A DNA stretch of 64,000 bases from Symsagittifera roscoffensis (GCF_963678635.1 NC_087068.1:20006914-20070913), one strand, 5' to 3'. Shown: positions 1 to 10,371, numbered from the stretch's first letter. Translations and numbers: made by a program. The notes: a model not told the origin generated them from the sequence alone.

Positions 1-74
1 TACAGTATTTTGAAAACAATGGATAGTTATAGTTCACCTGTTATATCGTTTCCCTGTTATCGTGTTATATGTAG

Positions 75-226
75 GTCTGTGTGATGAGCGGGACTCAAAA
101 TACGCGCGGGCTGTGAAGGGGAGAGTGGAGAAGACTTTTTTGGGGGAAGTATGTGATTTTCTGGAAGAAGTCTACCTACAAGATGACATATTTATCCTTG
201 TGAAAGTTTCAATGAAAAGAGTAAAA
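75..226 (+). CDS. POLR3A: POLR3A exon (internal, first in window)
   Basis: Encodes part of the largest subunit (RPC1) of nuclear RNA polymerase III, which transcribes tRNA, 5S rRNA and other small RNAs. The translation contains AVKGRVEKTFLGEV and DDIFILVKVSMKRVK, which I recognise from the C-terminal third of animal RPC1 (human LVKGRIEKTLLGEI and DDCFILVKLSLERI). The acceptor is TAG at 72-74; the exon starts with the last two bases of a Gly codon. The donor is GTTAGT at 227, an uncommon but usable donor, and the protein continues directly into the exon at 603. Earlier exons lie to the left of the window. The open frame read beyond 226 is intron. Confidence 0.9.
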
Positions 227-402
227 GTTAGTGCATTGGCAATTTTTTGAAAAAAAAAACTATTATTTCTTGAGGAAAAGTGCTCAGAATGATAAACTAA
301 AATCTCAGTTTGACACCAATCACAAGCTGGCCAACCAAAGAACTAGAAATTGAGTTTGAAATGGCTTTTAAAAATTGACACGTTAATATGTATATTTAAG
401 CA

Positions 403-560
403 AGATAATATGCCGGACTTTTTGTTCGTGATTACCGGTTCGAACCTTCGAGTCAGTGATTCTTTTTATTTAGTTTTTATAGCCATTTGTGTTAATGTGT
501 TAATATCTTTCATGCGCTGCTGTAATTTGGTTGTGTATACAAACTTCCTCTTCGCCTCTG
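403..560 (+). repeat. tRNA-derived SINE-like relic in POLR3A intron
   Basis: A box-B-like sequence (CCGGTTCGAACCTTCGA, around 437-453) lies in the intron between the exons at 75-226 and 603-810. It is followed by a tail containing CTTCGCCTCTGT, which also occurs in the tails of the better SINEs at 8536 and 63655. The box A half is not convincing. I read it as a decayed SINE fragment, not a tRNA gene. Confidence 0.4.
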
Positions 561-602
561 TCTTCATATTTCTTCAATGTGATCAACTTATGTCTTGTCC
601 AG

Positions 603-810
603 ATTCTGCAACTTGAGGTTAACTGTCACACGATAGCAGCGTCTATTCTGGAACAACCTGTGAAAAAGATTGGTTGCAAATTGCAGACAGTGAAAGTGTT
701 GTCATCCGAGAACTGTCTGTTGGTCTATATTGACTTGGCCAATAGCAAGTACAGCATAGCACACACTGTCACCCTTGTGAAGGAAAACTTGGCAAAGGTC
801 ATCGTTAAAG
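603..810 (+). CDS. POLR3A: POLR3A exon 2 of window
   Basis: Continues RPC1 after the exon ending at 226. The translation begins ILQLEVNCHTIAASIL and ends NLAKVIVKG, parallel to human LRLEVNAETVRYSI...EDLPKVVVQG. The acceptor is TTGTCCAG ending at 602 and the donor is AAAG/GTCAGT at 810-811, leaving one base of a Gly codon, which is completed by GT at 1189. This middle stretch is less conserved than the flanking exons, as in other animals. The splice phase agrees on both sides, so the gene looks functional here. Confidence 0.9.
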
Positions 811-1188
811 GTCAGTCAAGGTCACTTCAATCATAGTTTATAAAAAGCACTAAAACTGTTGAGATTTGAGATTTTTTATAGCACTGTAAAAATTTTTAGC
901 TACCATGGACATAAAGTTTACTGTTTTTTGAAATTGTTTTTGGAAGTTAGACTGTGTTATCTATACATGTGATGGAAGATGATGAAATTTGTCTCTGATC
1001 GCTCGCTATGCTCTTCATTTGAGAATTGTTGTATCACGATAAACTTCACAGCTGTCTGAATTGAGACAGGAGTTTTAATTCTCATTTAATTCTCAAGCAA
1101 TTCAGTTATATCATGCTATTCATATAACGATGAAGTTATTGCAACGTTTTTTCTAGTTTTTTTTTCAACTTGGAGCAACTTTGTTCAG

Positions 1189-1340
1189 GTCTAGCGGAAG
1201 TGAATCGGGCTGTGGTGTCAATTGATGACTCAGTGAACCCCCCTGTGTACAAACTGATAGTGGAGGGGGATGACTTCGACAAAGTCATGTCTACTTACGG
1301 GGTGGACTTTAGACGCACCAAGAGCAACAACACTTTTGAG
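1189..1340 (+). CDS. POLR3A: POLR3A exon 3 of window
   Basis: Encodes GLAEVNRAVVSIDD, YKLIVEGDDFDKVM and TKSNNTFE, matching human GIPEVSRAVIHIDE, YKLLVEGDNLRAVM and TTSNNTYE. This is the region leading into the cleft and jaw part of the Pol III largest subunit. The acceptor is TTGTTCAG at 1188 and the donor is GAG/GTACAT at 1340-1341 (phase 0). The open frame continues into the intron for a few codons, so a naive ORF call overshoots the exon end. Confidence 0.93.
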
Positions 1341-1454
1341 GTACATTCAAAAAAAGTCACCGAGATAGATTGCAATTGTAAACCCGTGTGAAAAGGCCGA
1401 TTATTTGCGGACATTTTTTTAGAAGGTACCAACATTTTATATCTCTTATAAATC

Positions 1455-1565
1455 TCGTTTAAATGACTAGATGGACAGACTACAGTTTTGAGGTCTGGTG
1501 TTCGATCCTCGCGCCATAAATTTTTTTTCCATGGGAAATATTCTTGTAGTCTGTCTTCGCCTTTC
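1455..1565 (+). repeat. tRNA-like SINE relic in POLR3A intron
   Basis: ACTAGATGG followed by GGTGTTCGATCCTCGCGCC resembles the D-arm plus box B and acceptor end of a tRNA, followed by T-rich sequence and CTTCGCCTTTCG. No complete cloverleaf can be drawn. It is a probable tRNA-derived SINE head. Confidence 0.4.
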
Positions 1566-1768
1566 GAAAAAAAACCCGCCATCGGTGCTTTTTTGCGCAC
1601 ATTCGGTCGGTTAGGTATCAGCGACCGATTCCGGTTCTAAGATTGTTTCATTCTCAGTGGATGAGTCATCATCTAAATGTTTCGCTTAAAGGTGGAAGCT
1701 ACTGTTGATGAGCTTTGCTCTTTCCATTGAGACCTCGAGTCTTCATTTACTCATTTTTTGGTACTAGT

Positions 1769-2205
1769 CACTGTATTGACGTATTATGAAAAAATCGTAT
1801 AACTTATAATCGTATAAGCCGACTATCGTATAACGTTTAATCGTATATTTTGCCTTTCGTATGAAAAACGTATAACCTTATAACTTGAGGTCAAAATCCT
1901 TGCTCAATTATAACAACCGCTCAAGGCTTTTTAGATTGTGTTTGATGCTCGATTATATTGTTTGCCCGAAAAACTCTGATTGCTCTCAGAAAGTTTTTTA
2001 TGTTGCAGTTCAGCCGCCCCTAATATCAATCATCTTGCAGTACTTAATGAAAAAATCTTTGTCTCACAAAAAAGAATCGCCGATTATCGGTTTCGTATAA
2101 TCGTATAATTTATCCGATAAATCTGATCTCTGTATAATCTTATATCGTAGAAGGGTTTTTTTTCGTATAATTTTTCTTATATCGTATAACGTACACAAAA
2201 CACTG
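1769..2205. mobile_element. hAT-like MITE, 437 bp, with perfect 8-bp TSD
   Basis: An exact 8-base direct repeat GTACTAGT flanks the element at 1761-1768 and 2206-2213. The ends are imperfect inverted repeats: CACTGTATTGACGT at the left, and CAGTGTTTTGTGTACG when the right end is reverse-complemented. An 8-bp duplication with a CTAG core and CA(G/C)TG ends are hallmarks of hAT elements. The interior has no transposase and is filled with about a dozen copies of TCGTATAA/ATCGTATAA. It lies within a POLR3A intron. Confidence 0.7.
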
Positions 2206-2339
2206 GTACTAGTTTAATTGCTTGGTCCCTCAAGAATGCAGTGGTTCCTAATAACAACAGAGGTACAGTATTTGGGTTAATTCTCACAGTAAGCAGCTTA
2301 ATTTATCTATGTTGATAACACAGCTGTTGTAGTTCATTT

Positions 2340-2400
2340 AGGGGGTACGAATTTGGTTTTCAACCCCAAGGTATAGGTTCGAAGCCCCCGCGCTTGTTTT
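2340..2400 (+). repeat. tRNA-like box B relic in POLR3A intron
   Basis: GGTTCGAAGCCCCCGC with an upstream anticodon-arm-like TTGGTTTTCAACCCCAAGG looks like the 3' half of a tRNA or tRNA-derived SINE. No intact 5' half was found. Confidence 0.35.
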
Positions 2401-2710
2401 TGTTTTCAGGAAATAGGCGGGACCTATCATCTACACTATTTTTCTCACGAGACCAAACAAGTAAACTAGTACCCATTTTTTTAGACAGACATAACTGTTT
2501 TTTTTTCTTTATGATAAAACTTCAAAGTCTAGTACATAATTCAGTTACATGTCATATCACGATGAGGTTTTTTAGCAGCTTTATTTTTCCAACAAAATGG
2601 TATCTCTCTTTTTTTTAAAATATAAACTAATCGAATAAAGTTAAAATAGGAATCATGAAATAAGGCAAGTTCATTATTCGGCGGTCATCGCCGTAAAATG
2701 TTTGTCTTAG

Positions 2711-2870
2711 GTTGCGCGGACATTGGGAATTGAAGCAGCGAGATCCACAATTATTAACGAGATCAACCACACCATGTCTAGTCACGGAATGTCAGTGGAC
2801 ATCCGACACGTCATGTTGCTGGCTGACCTCATGACTTACAGAGGTCAAATATGCGGAATGACTCGTCAAG
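2711..2870 (+). CDS. POLR3A: POLR3A exon 4 of window
   Basis: Too short for ordinary ORF calling because it has no useful Met start. It encodes [18 protein letters not shown] then [20 protein letters not shown] and GMTRQG, nearly identical to human [34 protein letters not shown] and GITRFG. This is one of the most conserved blocks of multi-subunit RNA polymerase largest subunits. The acceptor is TTGTCTTAG at 2710. The donor is CAAG/GTATCA at 2870-2871, one base into a Gly codon. The flanking introns hold a hAT-like MITE upstream and a mariner-like fold-back element downstream. Confidence 0.95.
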
Positions 2871-3166
2871 GTATCAGTTTTTTAGAACTCTGAAAATCTG
2901 TAACTATTTAACTAAATTTAATTTTAGACGCAAAGTTATAATGGGAGTTTGATTAGACGCGATTTATTTCATGATAAGTAATCTAACATAATTACAAAAA
3001 AATGACCCCTTAAAAGCGTATTGGTATCATGTTTCATGATTGGGTTTTCTCTTTGAGAACAAAATTGGGGCCAAGTATTTCAGTTTTATTAGTGTACTCA
3101 ATGGACCCTTCTTCTATGCTAATAATCGCAAATAAAAGTATTGATTAAAAGTGTTCACTTATGCTA

Positions 3167-3889
3167 CAGTGCTGATTTGAATTATCCGGAAAAAATGAAC
3201 TAAACTTGAGTTTTCAAACATGTTTTTCTCAAATTGGGTTAAGATTAGACAAAAAGTGAAGAGAACAAAAAGTGCTTAGAATTTCATGAGAATTAAAAGG
3301 GTGCATTTTTTTCTTCGAAATTCTCAACCAAAATTTTACCCCAACATTGGGTCATTTCGGTTTTTTTCAATTAATCAAGAATTACGCTGAAACTACTTTG
3401 TTAATTGATAAGAAATATATATCACAAGAAGCCTTTTACATAGCCCAACAAAGTTCTAGAAGGAATAAATCTCTAAAAACCTGTATAAGAGAAAATATTT
3501 TTGCTTGATAGTCAAGAAATGTGAATTTTACTATTTAAAACCCAAAATCTTTGTTTAAACACAAGATTTAAACAATTTACTCAAATTTTTAGAGATTTAA
3601 CTTTTGTGGAACTTTGTTGGCCTATGTAGGTGGTTTCTTGTGATATATATTTCTTATCGATTAAGTAGTTTCAGAGCAATTTTTTATTTATTGAAAAGAC
3701 AAAATGACCCAATTTTGTGGTAAATTTTTGTTTGAAAATTTCGGAGGAAAAAATGCACCATGATAATTCTGATGAAATTCTAAGCAACTATTGTTTTCTT
3801 CACTCTTTCTAATCTTAACCCAATTTGAGAAAAAAGCTTTTGAAATTTAAAAAAATTTCGTTTTGTCTGGTTTATTTAAATCAGCACTG
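3167..3889. mobile_element. Fold-back Tc1/mariner-like MITE, 723 bp
   Basis: The two halves are reverse complements over roughly 320 bases each, meeting near 3520-3570. The ends read CAGTGCTGATTT(G/A)AAT, and each end abuts a TA dinucleotide (3165-3166 and 3890-3891). A TA target duplication is the mark of Tc1/mariner insertion. Internal landmarks are CTCAAATTGGGTTAAGATTAG in the left arm and its complement near 3810. There is no coding capacity. It sits in the last POLR3A intron, so a pre-mRNA hairpin of several hundred base pairs is expected there. Confidence 0.75.
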
Positions 3890-3969
3890 TATCATCACGA
3901 TAGTAGCATAGGAAGTTTCATAGCATCTGTTCTCTGCTTTATTTTTGGCTACGGTTTGAGTTTTATTTA

Positions 3970-4145
3970 TCGACCGTGGCTGAGTGGTTAGTGTGTGAGA
4001 CTCATAATATCCAGGTCGACGCATCGCGTCTGAGTAGTAACTCATTTTTTTTTTAAATTCGAGCCTTATTTCTACTTCGTATCGCACTTTATAGAGATGC
4101 TTTGTCGCGTTCTTGCTTGTGTTTTTTTGCGAAGTGTTTTTTCCG
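3970..4145 (+). repeat. tRNA-derived SINE, degenerate copy
   Basis: CGTGGCTGAGTGGTTAGTG (box A type) at about 3974 and a following GAGACTCA match the heads of the SINEs at 8536 and 63655. The shared tail motif TTTTTTGCGAAGTG is also present near 4125. Box B is badly eroded. It lies in the last POLR3A intron, immediately 3' of the fold-back MITE. Confidence 0.55.
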
Positions 4146-4527
4146 CTAGTGTTTGAAGTTTTGTCATTTTCAGGTCTAGGAGAATAAGAAATAGCTGTTT
4201 TAACGAAGTTTTCTTGAGCCAGGCTATTTTTTGGGTTGAATTATATCTAAACAAAAATCTACATCCTGAATCGGAATTTTTTTTTGTTTTGGTTAAGACC
4301 GTTATCATGAAGTAGTAGCAATATAGTTTTAATCTTTCTGATGCATTGGCTGAACCAGGGGTGGATCTATGATTTTCTCAATTGAGGGGGTTGACTTTTA
4401 TTACTCGACCCAATTGATTTTTAACCGCGCGCTTCCTGGGACAATTCATATGTATTTGCAAGTTCTACAGCAACTTAGTTTCATCGGGGAGTAAAAAATG
4501 CAAAAAAAAATTTGTGCTCTTTTTTAG

Positions 4528-4766
4528 GTCTCTCCAGTTTCAAAGACAGTGTGATGATGTTGGCGTCTTTTGAGAGGACTTCTGACCACTTGTTCGAAGC
4601 ATCCTACCACGGACAGACTGACTGCATCAGTGGCGTGAGCGAGTGCATCATCATGGGAATCCCGATGCGGGTGGGCACTGGACTGTTCCAGCTGCTCCAG
4701 AAGGTCCACTGGCAGCCAAAGCAAACTAGACCTCTTTTGTTTCAAAACGCAATCAAAGCTAATTGA
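4528..4766 (+). CDS. POLR3A: POLR3A terminal coding exon
   Basis: Encodes [49 protein letters not shown] and a stop at 4764-4766. It matches the human C-terminus ([39 protein letters not shown]). The acceptor is CTTTTTTAG at 4527, and the exon opens with GT completing a Gly codon. The tail after LLQK differs from vertebrates, as expected for a poorly conserved end. I see no canonical AATAAA within several hundred bases downstream, so the poly(A) site is unplaced. Confidence 0.95.
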
Positions 4767-7429
4767 TTTGCCTCATCTGTTATGGAGAATTGCAAAAAGT
4801 TGAAACAGACAGACTTAATTTAAAAATTTAAAACAGCAAATGATCAGTTTTGAAAAAAAACTATGCATGCAAAAGTTTGTTTTATCATCATTCACAGTTT
4901 ACATTTAAAGTCTTTTTTATTCAAATCTGTCTGTCCCAACTTTTTTTTCTTATCAATCTTAGAGCGTAGAAAGTAGCAAAGTGGTGGGCCGAAAAAATTG
5001 ACAAAAACAACACCATAACGTTCAACAAATTGTGAAAGTTGGACTAATCCAGAAAAAATCTTAGTTTTAACTCTTAGTATACAGCTCACATATTTATTAA
5101 GAAACCGGGCAAAGTTGTAAACCAACTGTTAAACTTCAACCTTTTTGATTGTTGATACTTTCTACGCCTATCTCAAAACTTAAAATTTCTTTGATAATGA
5201 TTTTTGTTCTGAAAGTTCAATTAAATTAAATATCAAAAAAGTCGAAATTTTCCAATTTACATTCCATTGAGCTAAAGAGTTATACTTATTGTATCAATAA
5301 TGTTTTTTAATGACTTGGCGGTTTATAGAGGAATTTAAATCCGATATTATGTTGTTTGTGATACACCTATACCTATCTTGTTAAGTTTGCTCCATTTTTA
5401 AGAGTCGATGAACGTACTTCAGACTCTTACATATGTGGCAATGTTTTTTTTTTCAGGAAGAGTCCTAAAATTTGTTCAGGCTCAAATTTATTTTTTTTTC
5501 GGTTTGATTTATGTTTTTTAAGGTAGTTAATTTCCTTTCTTGACTCCACTACCGAACAGCAGAAGTATAAAGGTCGCGAAAAACGCGGTCTACCTCAAGT
5601 TTCGAAATTGGAATTTAAACAAACATAAACTTGAGTTACCGCGGTCTTATTTTTGACTTATTTTGAAGTTCAATTCAATTTCAAATTTAAGTACAATTCA
5701 ATGTATTGCACGGAAAAACGTAATTGACTTTCAGTTTCGGGAAGGTTATAACTTTGTTTTCCCAGCCCAATATTTACATTCTTTTTTGATTCAGTTTTCT
5801 CGTTAGCACTACTCCAGTTGGCGTAATTTCTATCAATAAGTCTATTATATATTTTTATGCGGGCTTCACTTTACCGCCATGTTTAAAATTTTTCAACGTT
5901 TCATTTTTGCATGTTTAACGAAAGATTTTTTTCACGCTTAAAATATATGGTTTTTGCAATGGTTATGAAGTTTTTTTCTGTGTTTTAGTTTGCGAATTTG
6001 GTCTCAATTATGAATACCCAAATTCTTTTAGAAATTTTTTTTTAAGTTTCACACAATTTGAAATTATCAAACCTGTTTTTGTAGGCTCTCAGAGTACTCT
6101 CAGGGGATGTAAATCTCGCCTCCGAAAATGACTGCTGAATTCATTTTAGTTCCGAGACATGACGAGTTTTTAAAACTTTTCAAAAAATTTGATTTTAAAA
6201 AACTTACGAAATCTTGAAATCCCAACCCTTTAATGGCGTAAATCCAGGGTTTTCTCAAGCGTTGCATTTCATTCCGCCAAGTTTGACTGCTCAAATCATT
6301 CTAGTTTCCGAGACATACGACTTTTTATGATTTTTCGAATTCTTCTACTTTTGCGAAAGCAGGTGTTTTTTCAAAAAATAATCTCAAAAATACTTAACTA
6401 AGTTTGAATTCCCAATAATATGGTGGGTCGCATACAAGGTTCTCAAACTAAAATTTTTATCTGGTCCCCAATTATGACTGCTCGAAGCATATTACTTTCC
6501 TAGTTATGACGTTTGCATGATTTTTCAAAAGTGATTATTTTCAAAATATATATTTTCAAAATTGGAAACTCGCTCCATTGGTTGGGTGAAGTCATGTTAC
6601 TGCCAGCAGTTTTAAATATGACAGTCATCCTAATATTTTTGCTCAAATTGTAAGTTCTCGAAAATGGAAAGTGACGTATTTTTTTTAACGTTCAAAAATT
6701 TTCGTCAAACAAAGAATTAAACTAAGAAAAAATCTGATGTTTTAAAATTCAATTACGCTAGATTTATAAAATGATAGCTGCAAGTGAAAAGAGTAGAGGC
6801 TAATAAAACATGGAACTAAGTTGAAAAATGCTCTCATTCATGAATTTAGTGATTTCGCCAACGAACTCATGAAATATAGATAGTGCAGTTGTATGCTGTC
6901 GGCCATTTTTGGGTATTGTTTCTGAGTTTTAATTACGAAAATCCCACACCCATTAGTTTCGGAGATTCGACAATCGGAGTTTAAAGATAAGCTTGAATTT
7001 TTTTGTTGTTCAATTCCTGAATTCGAAAACGCTGTTGGTAACCTCCGTCTACTGTTATGAATGCATTTATTTCGTGTTTTTTTTTTCACATGTTTCATAT
7101 ATGAGCAGTTTTCACATCTATTAATCTGTTTGAGGCACCGGAGGTGAGTTACTCGCTATTTGTTATGATTGAAAGATTCTGGAACTTCAAATAACCGTAG
7201 GCTGGATTTTTTCCTGGAAACTCGAAAGTTTTACAAAATTAAGTTTTGTTTTGATCCCTGTCAGTTCATTTACATTTTTTTCAAATGCCTGAAGGCCCTG
7301 TTTTGGTTTTCTCTATAAAAAAGCCAGCGATCAAAGTAAACTAAGTTGGAATGTTGAAATATCTATTAAATTTGTTTTTATCATATTGCCTCCGAGTGAT
7401 CGGAATGGCAAAGAAACATACTTGTCAAC
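4767..7429. other. Non-coding stretch downstream of POLR3A
   Basis: No convincing exon. It holds a small hairpin near 5588-5645 (GGTCTACCTCAAGTTT and its near complement) and a degenerate direct repeat at 6125-6560. There is also one isolated strong donor-like site (GGAG/GTGAGT near 7141) that could close a tiny exon, but nothing around it is recognisable. ORFs here are short and are explained by AT-rich composition. Confidence 0.5.
6125..6560 (+). repeat. Three degenerate direct repeats of ~160-190 bp
   Basis: The phrase ATGACTGCT...CAT...TTTCCGAGACAT(A)CGA recurs at about 6128, 6283 and 6474. Each is followed by T-rich sequence and CAAAAA-type runs. The copies are strongly diverged, so this is an old tandem duplication. 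Confidence 0.45.
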
Positions 7430-7790
7430 GGGCCGTGGGCCTCAACGGGGCGGGCCGGGCCGGGCCGAGGTTTTCACTTTTGTCAACGGGCCCCAACGGG
7501 CCTTTTTTTTATTGACAGTTTCAGTGCGCACTCTACAGCTTGCAGTGTGCTAAACGACATGACTACTACGTTCACTGCCGATTCAAAATTCGACGTTTCC
7601 ATGGCTTTTAAAAAAGGTCTTTATAATTAAGTAAAACAATTAATTAAAATTGTTTTGAAACAAATTTGTTTTTTATCAAAAAAGCAGCAACGGGCCGATT
7701 TTTAATAAATTCCCTGTTTATCGGGCCGCCAGCGGGCTCGACTTGAATTATATCGGGTCGGGCCTCAATTATGGCGGCCCGTTAACAAGT
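7430..7790. mobile_element. GGGCC-rich TIR element (361 bp, non-autonomous)
   Basis: Terminal inverted repeats ACTTGTCAACGGGCCG (left) and ACTTGTTAACGGGCCG (right, complemented) match at 15 of 16 positions. The subterminal zones are rich in CGGGCC, far above the local GC content. The interior encodes nothing. The direct repeat GCAAAGAAA occurs on both sides (7418-7426, 7793-7801) but is offset from the TIRs, so the target duplication is uncertain. The family resembles GGGCC-ended hAT-type MITEs. Confidence 0.6.
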
Positions 7791-8205
7791 CTGCAAAGAA
7801 ATCAGTTAACTGACAAAATTTTTATTCAATCTGTGTATTTTGATGGCATCTGACAAGAAAACGTAGTTGTTCTTAGAAAATTGCTTGGCTAGGCTAGCTT
7901 GCTTCTAAATTTTTCTCCCTAAATTTACCTGGAAGCTTTTCCATTCCTTTTTTATCGTTTCAACAATTGGCCATTTCTGATAGCATATGATTGATAAGTT
8001 TGTTAGTTTAATTTGGATAAGTAGTTGAATCAAGCAAATTTTTAAACTTGAATATAAAGGTGGCATGCCAACGGTTCGGTTTACCAAAATTGTCAAGTTT
8101 GTTAGCTTGCCGAAATTAGAAGACTTTTACACTTGCGAAACGAGTGTATTAGTACGAACCTTCTGAATTTTCCAACCTAATTCTCAAATATTGGTGCCAA
8201 TTTTG
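7791..8205. other. Non-coding stretch, nothing recognised
   Basis: AT-rich, no exon-like block, no clear repeat ends. Confidence 0.4.
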
Positions 8206-8740
8206 GGACACCTTTACAGCATTTTCACATTATGTGCTTTGACATTCGATTAGTAATTAGTTAACACATACATAACAATCTTGAAAACTCGATATCAGAA
8301 ATTTTCTATCTCAAAATATTTCCATTTTTTTGAAATGCATAAGTTATACATAACGTGGTTTTGCGGTTTGCTGCATGCAAAGTTAGTGTGGATGCCTTTA
8401 CCTTGTTTTTTTCATAGTTTTACTTGCAAAATTGAGTCTATTTGTATTCCGTGCCACTTTTGCTGAATGGCATTGGCAATTTATTAGCATATACAGCTGC
8501 TTTATTCGTAACTAGTGTTTGTCGGCATAGCTTGCGTGGCTGAGTGGATAGTGCGTGAGACTCAAAATCTTTTGATAGCAGTAGGTCGCAGATTCAAACC
8601 CTACACGTAGCCGAGTTTTTGGTAATTCGAGGCTTATTTCTACTTTTTCTTTTTCCACTTGATAGAGCTGCTTTTTGGTCGTGTTCTCACAAGTTTTTGC
8701 GAAGCGCAGCTTCGCCTCTGTGTTCATTTTCATTGACTGA
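8205..8740 (+). mobile_element. SINE-bearing dispersed repeat, copy 1 (tRNA-Leu-like head)
   Basis: The stretch from about 8536 reads GCGTGGCTGAGTGGATAGTG (box A) and then an anticodon-like loop CTCAAAA. A long variable arm and GCAGATTCAAACCCTACACG (box B and acceptor) follow. The long variable arm and CAA anticodon point to a tRNA-Leu-derived head. The tail TTTTTGCGAAGCGCAGCTTCG carries a short palindrome. About 300 bases upstream (GACATTCGATTAGTAATTAG, AAAACTCGATATCAGAAATT) and the SINE itself recur at 63310-63860, so the mobile or duplicated unit is larger than the SINE. Confidence 0.65.
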
Positions 8741-9660
8741 ATCCTTTAAGGCTTTGCTGCTTGTGAAATTTTTTTTTTCACTTCTGACAGTTTTGCTACT
8801 TAACCTTACTTTATTTACATTAAGCATAGATTTTGTAAAATGAAGCGTGAAAAGTTCTAAACTGCCTCCTAGAATGAGGTGCTCATTGTGTACTTTGCTG
8901 CAAAAATATCAGTTTGTTTTTGGTTTCCTTAAATTCATTGACACTTTTTATAACTGTCTTTGTTTAATAATAGACTTTTTAATCGCGCGTTATGGTCATC
9001 TGTCTATTTATTAAGCCCACATAACTCTACCAAAAATGTTAGCAAAACAGCTACTTATTTCAGTGCATTATGATCAGCAGCATGCAGCCTGTTCTAATAA
9101 ATACCCAAATCATGTGTGTTTTGATTTTTGGGTTTGATATTTTTATCCGCGCATTTTTATCCACGGTATGATGAAAAATTATTTTTTTTTGTCCAGGAGT
9201 CGGAGGTAAGAAGAAAACAGAAAAAACGCTTTGCGTAGAATTTTAAATCAACTTTACGTAACTCAAAGTTTCTTAAATTATTGAATTTGCTATCATGCCA
9301 AACAATTTTCAGTCATGCTTCATTGCTCCGTAATCGGTTTGAAAATTTTATCTGAGTTGCGAGAAAAAATGGACCTTTGTTTTTGATTTTCTGGCTGGGT
9401 ATGGATAAAAAGAGTCGTTCTTAAATTGTTATAATAAATTAGAACATAAAACTTGTCATAGTTCTGGAATATTTTAAAGTATTTTTTCCCATTGCTGACT
9501 AGATAAGTGTTTTCTAAATTTTTTCAGATGTATGTTTTTATTGGCAAAAAGAACTATGATCGGAACAATTCGTGATGCTTCTTCCACAACCTAGTGTTTT
9601 TTTACTCATACGCCCCACTATCTTCAGGAAACTGAATTAGGGCCAAAATAATCTTCAGAA
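8740..9660. other. Non-coding stretch
   Basis: No exon-like sequence or repeat ends seen; AT-rich, with scattered poly-T runs. Confidence 0.4.
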
Positions 9661-9670
9661 CACTATCTCT

Positions 9671-9700
9671 CTCACACACACACACACGCACACACACACC
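9671..9700. repeat. CA microsatellite
   Basis: An (CA)n tract with one CG interruption, directly readable. Confidence 0.95.
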
Positions 9701-9863
9701 AGCCTTTTTTTCTAACTATAATTAAACACTGAACCATACTGATCACGTTAGAGTTTAAAAAAAAGTCTTCTTTTGAGTCTTCACAGCGCATCTGGCAGCA
9801 ATTTCTGGTTGATTGATATAACTGTTTTTGTTCCAGGGTCTTAATTTGTTTCTTTTTCCCTCC

Positions 9864-10031
9864 TTACTCCTGGAGGGCCTCCAGCTTGGTCTCGTAGCTT
9901 TTCACGTCTTCGTAATAACTGACAGGCGGCCCTTGATGCCCAGTTATGAAATCTTTGTCTTCGACCGGAAGCGTCGCGAATTTGTCTTTCATGGAAAAGA
10001 TGAGATATTCGCGGATATGAAGTGACGGCTT
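9864..10031 (-). CDS. Terminal exon of an unrecognised minus-strand gene
   Basis: On the minus strand an acceptor AACATTGCAG (10032 onward) is followed by an open frame of 55 codons and a TAA at 9864-9866. It reads KPSLHIREYLIFSMKDKF, then DFITGHQGPPVSYYED, ending TKLEALQE. Composition, balanced charge and Pro/Gly/Tyr use look like genuine conserved protein, and local GC is raised. The + strand frame over the same bases is its shadow. I do not recognise the family. Upstream exons should lie at higher coordinates, but I could not place a phase-compatible one. It converges on POLR3A. Confidence 0.5.
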   Translation of the reverse strand, partial: KPSLHIREYLIFSMKDKFATLPVEDKDFITGHQGPPVSYYEDVKSYETKLEALQE

Positions 10032-10371
10032 CTGCAATGTTTTGATAAAAAATGAATTGAAAATCGAGAAATGAACGTCTACTTAAAGGTCAATTTTTTA
10101 AGCTGAGGTTCCTGGTATCTAACTTTATGTATTCTAAGGTTGCCAGTGCATCGTTTCAATTTTAATTGAAATTCTAAACAAGAGCAATTTCATCATTTTT
10201 ACTTGCTGTGAATTCGAATTTCGCAAAATATAATTTTAAAATAACAAAAAACAAATCGGATCAAAAAACAATTTGATAACTCATTACAGAAAAGATAACG
10301 AACCAAGTTGACTTAGAGGTCAGATTTTTAACTTTACCCAAAATAGTGTTTTAAACTCATCATTGTTTGAG

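Noticed and set aside
1295-1600. 101-codon minus ORF overlapping the POLR3A exon
   Set aside because: Its first part is antisense to the conserved POLR3A exon; the rest covers a SINE relic.
8536-8615. A functional tRNA-Leu gene
   Set aside because: Box B and stems are eroded, a repeat tail follows, and a sister copy occurs at 63657. A SINE head fits better.
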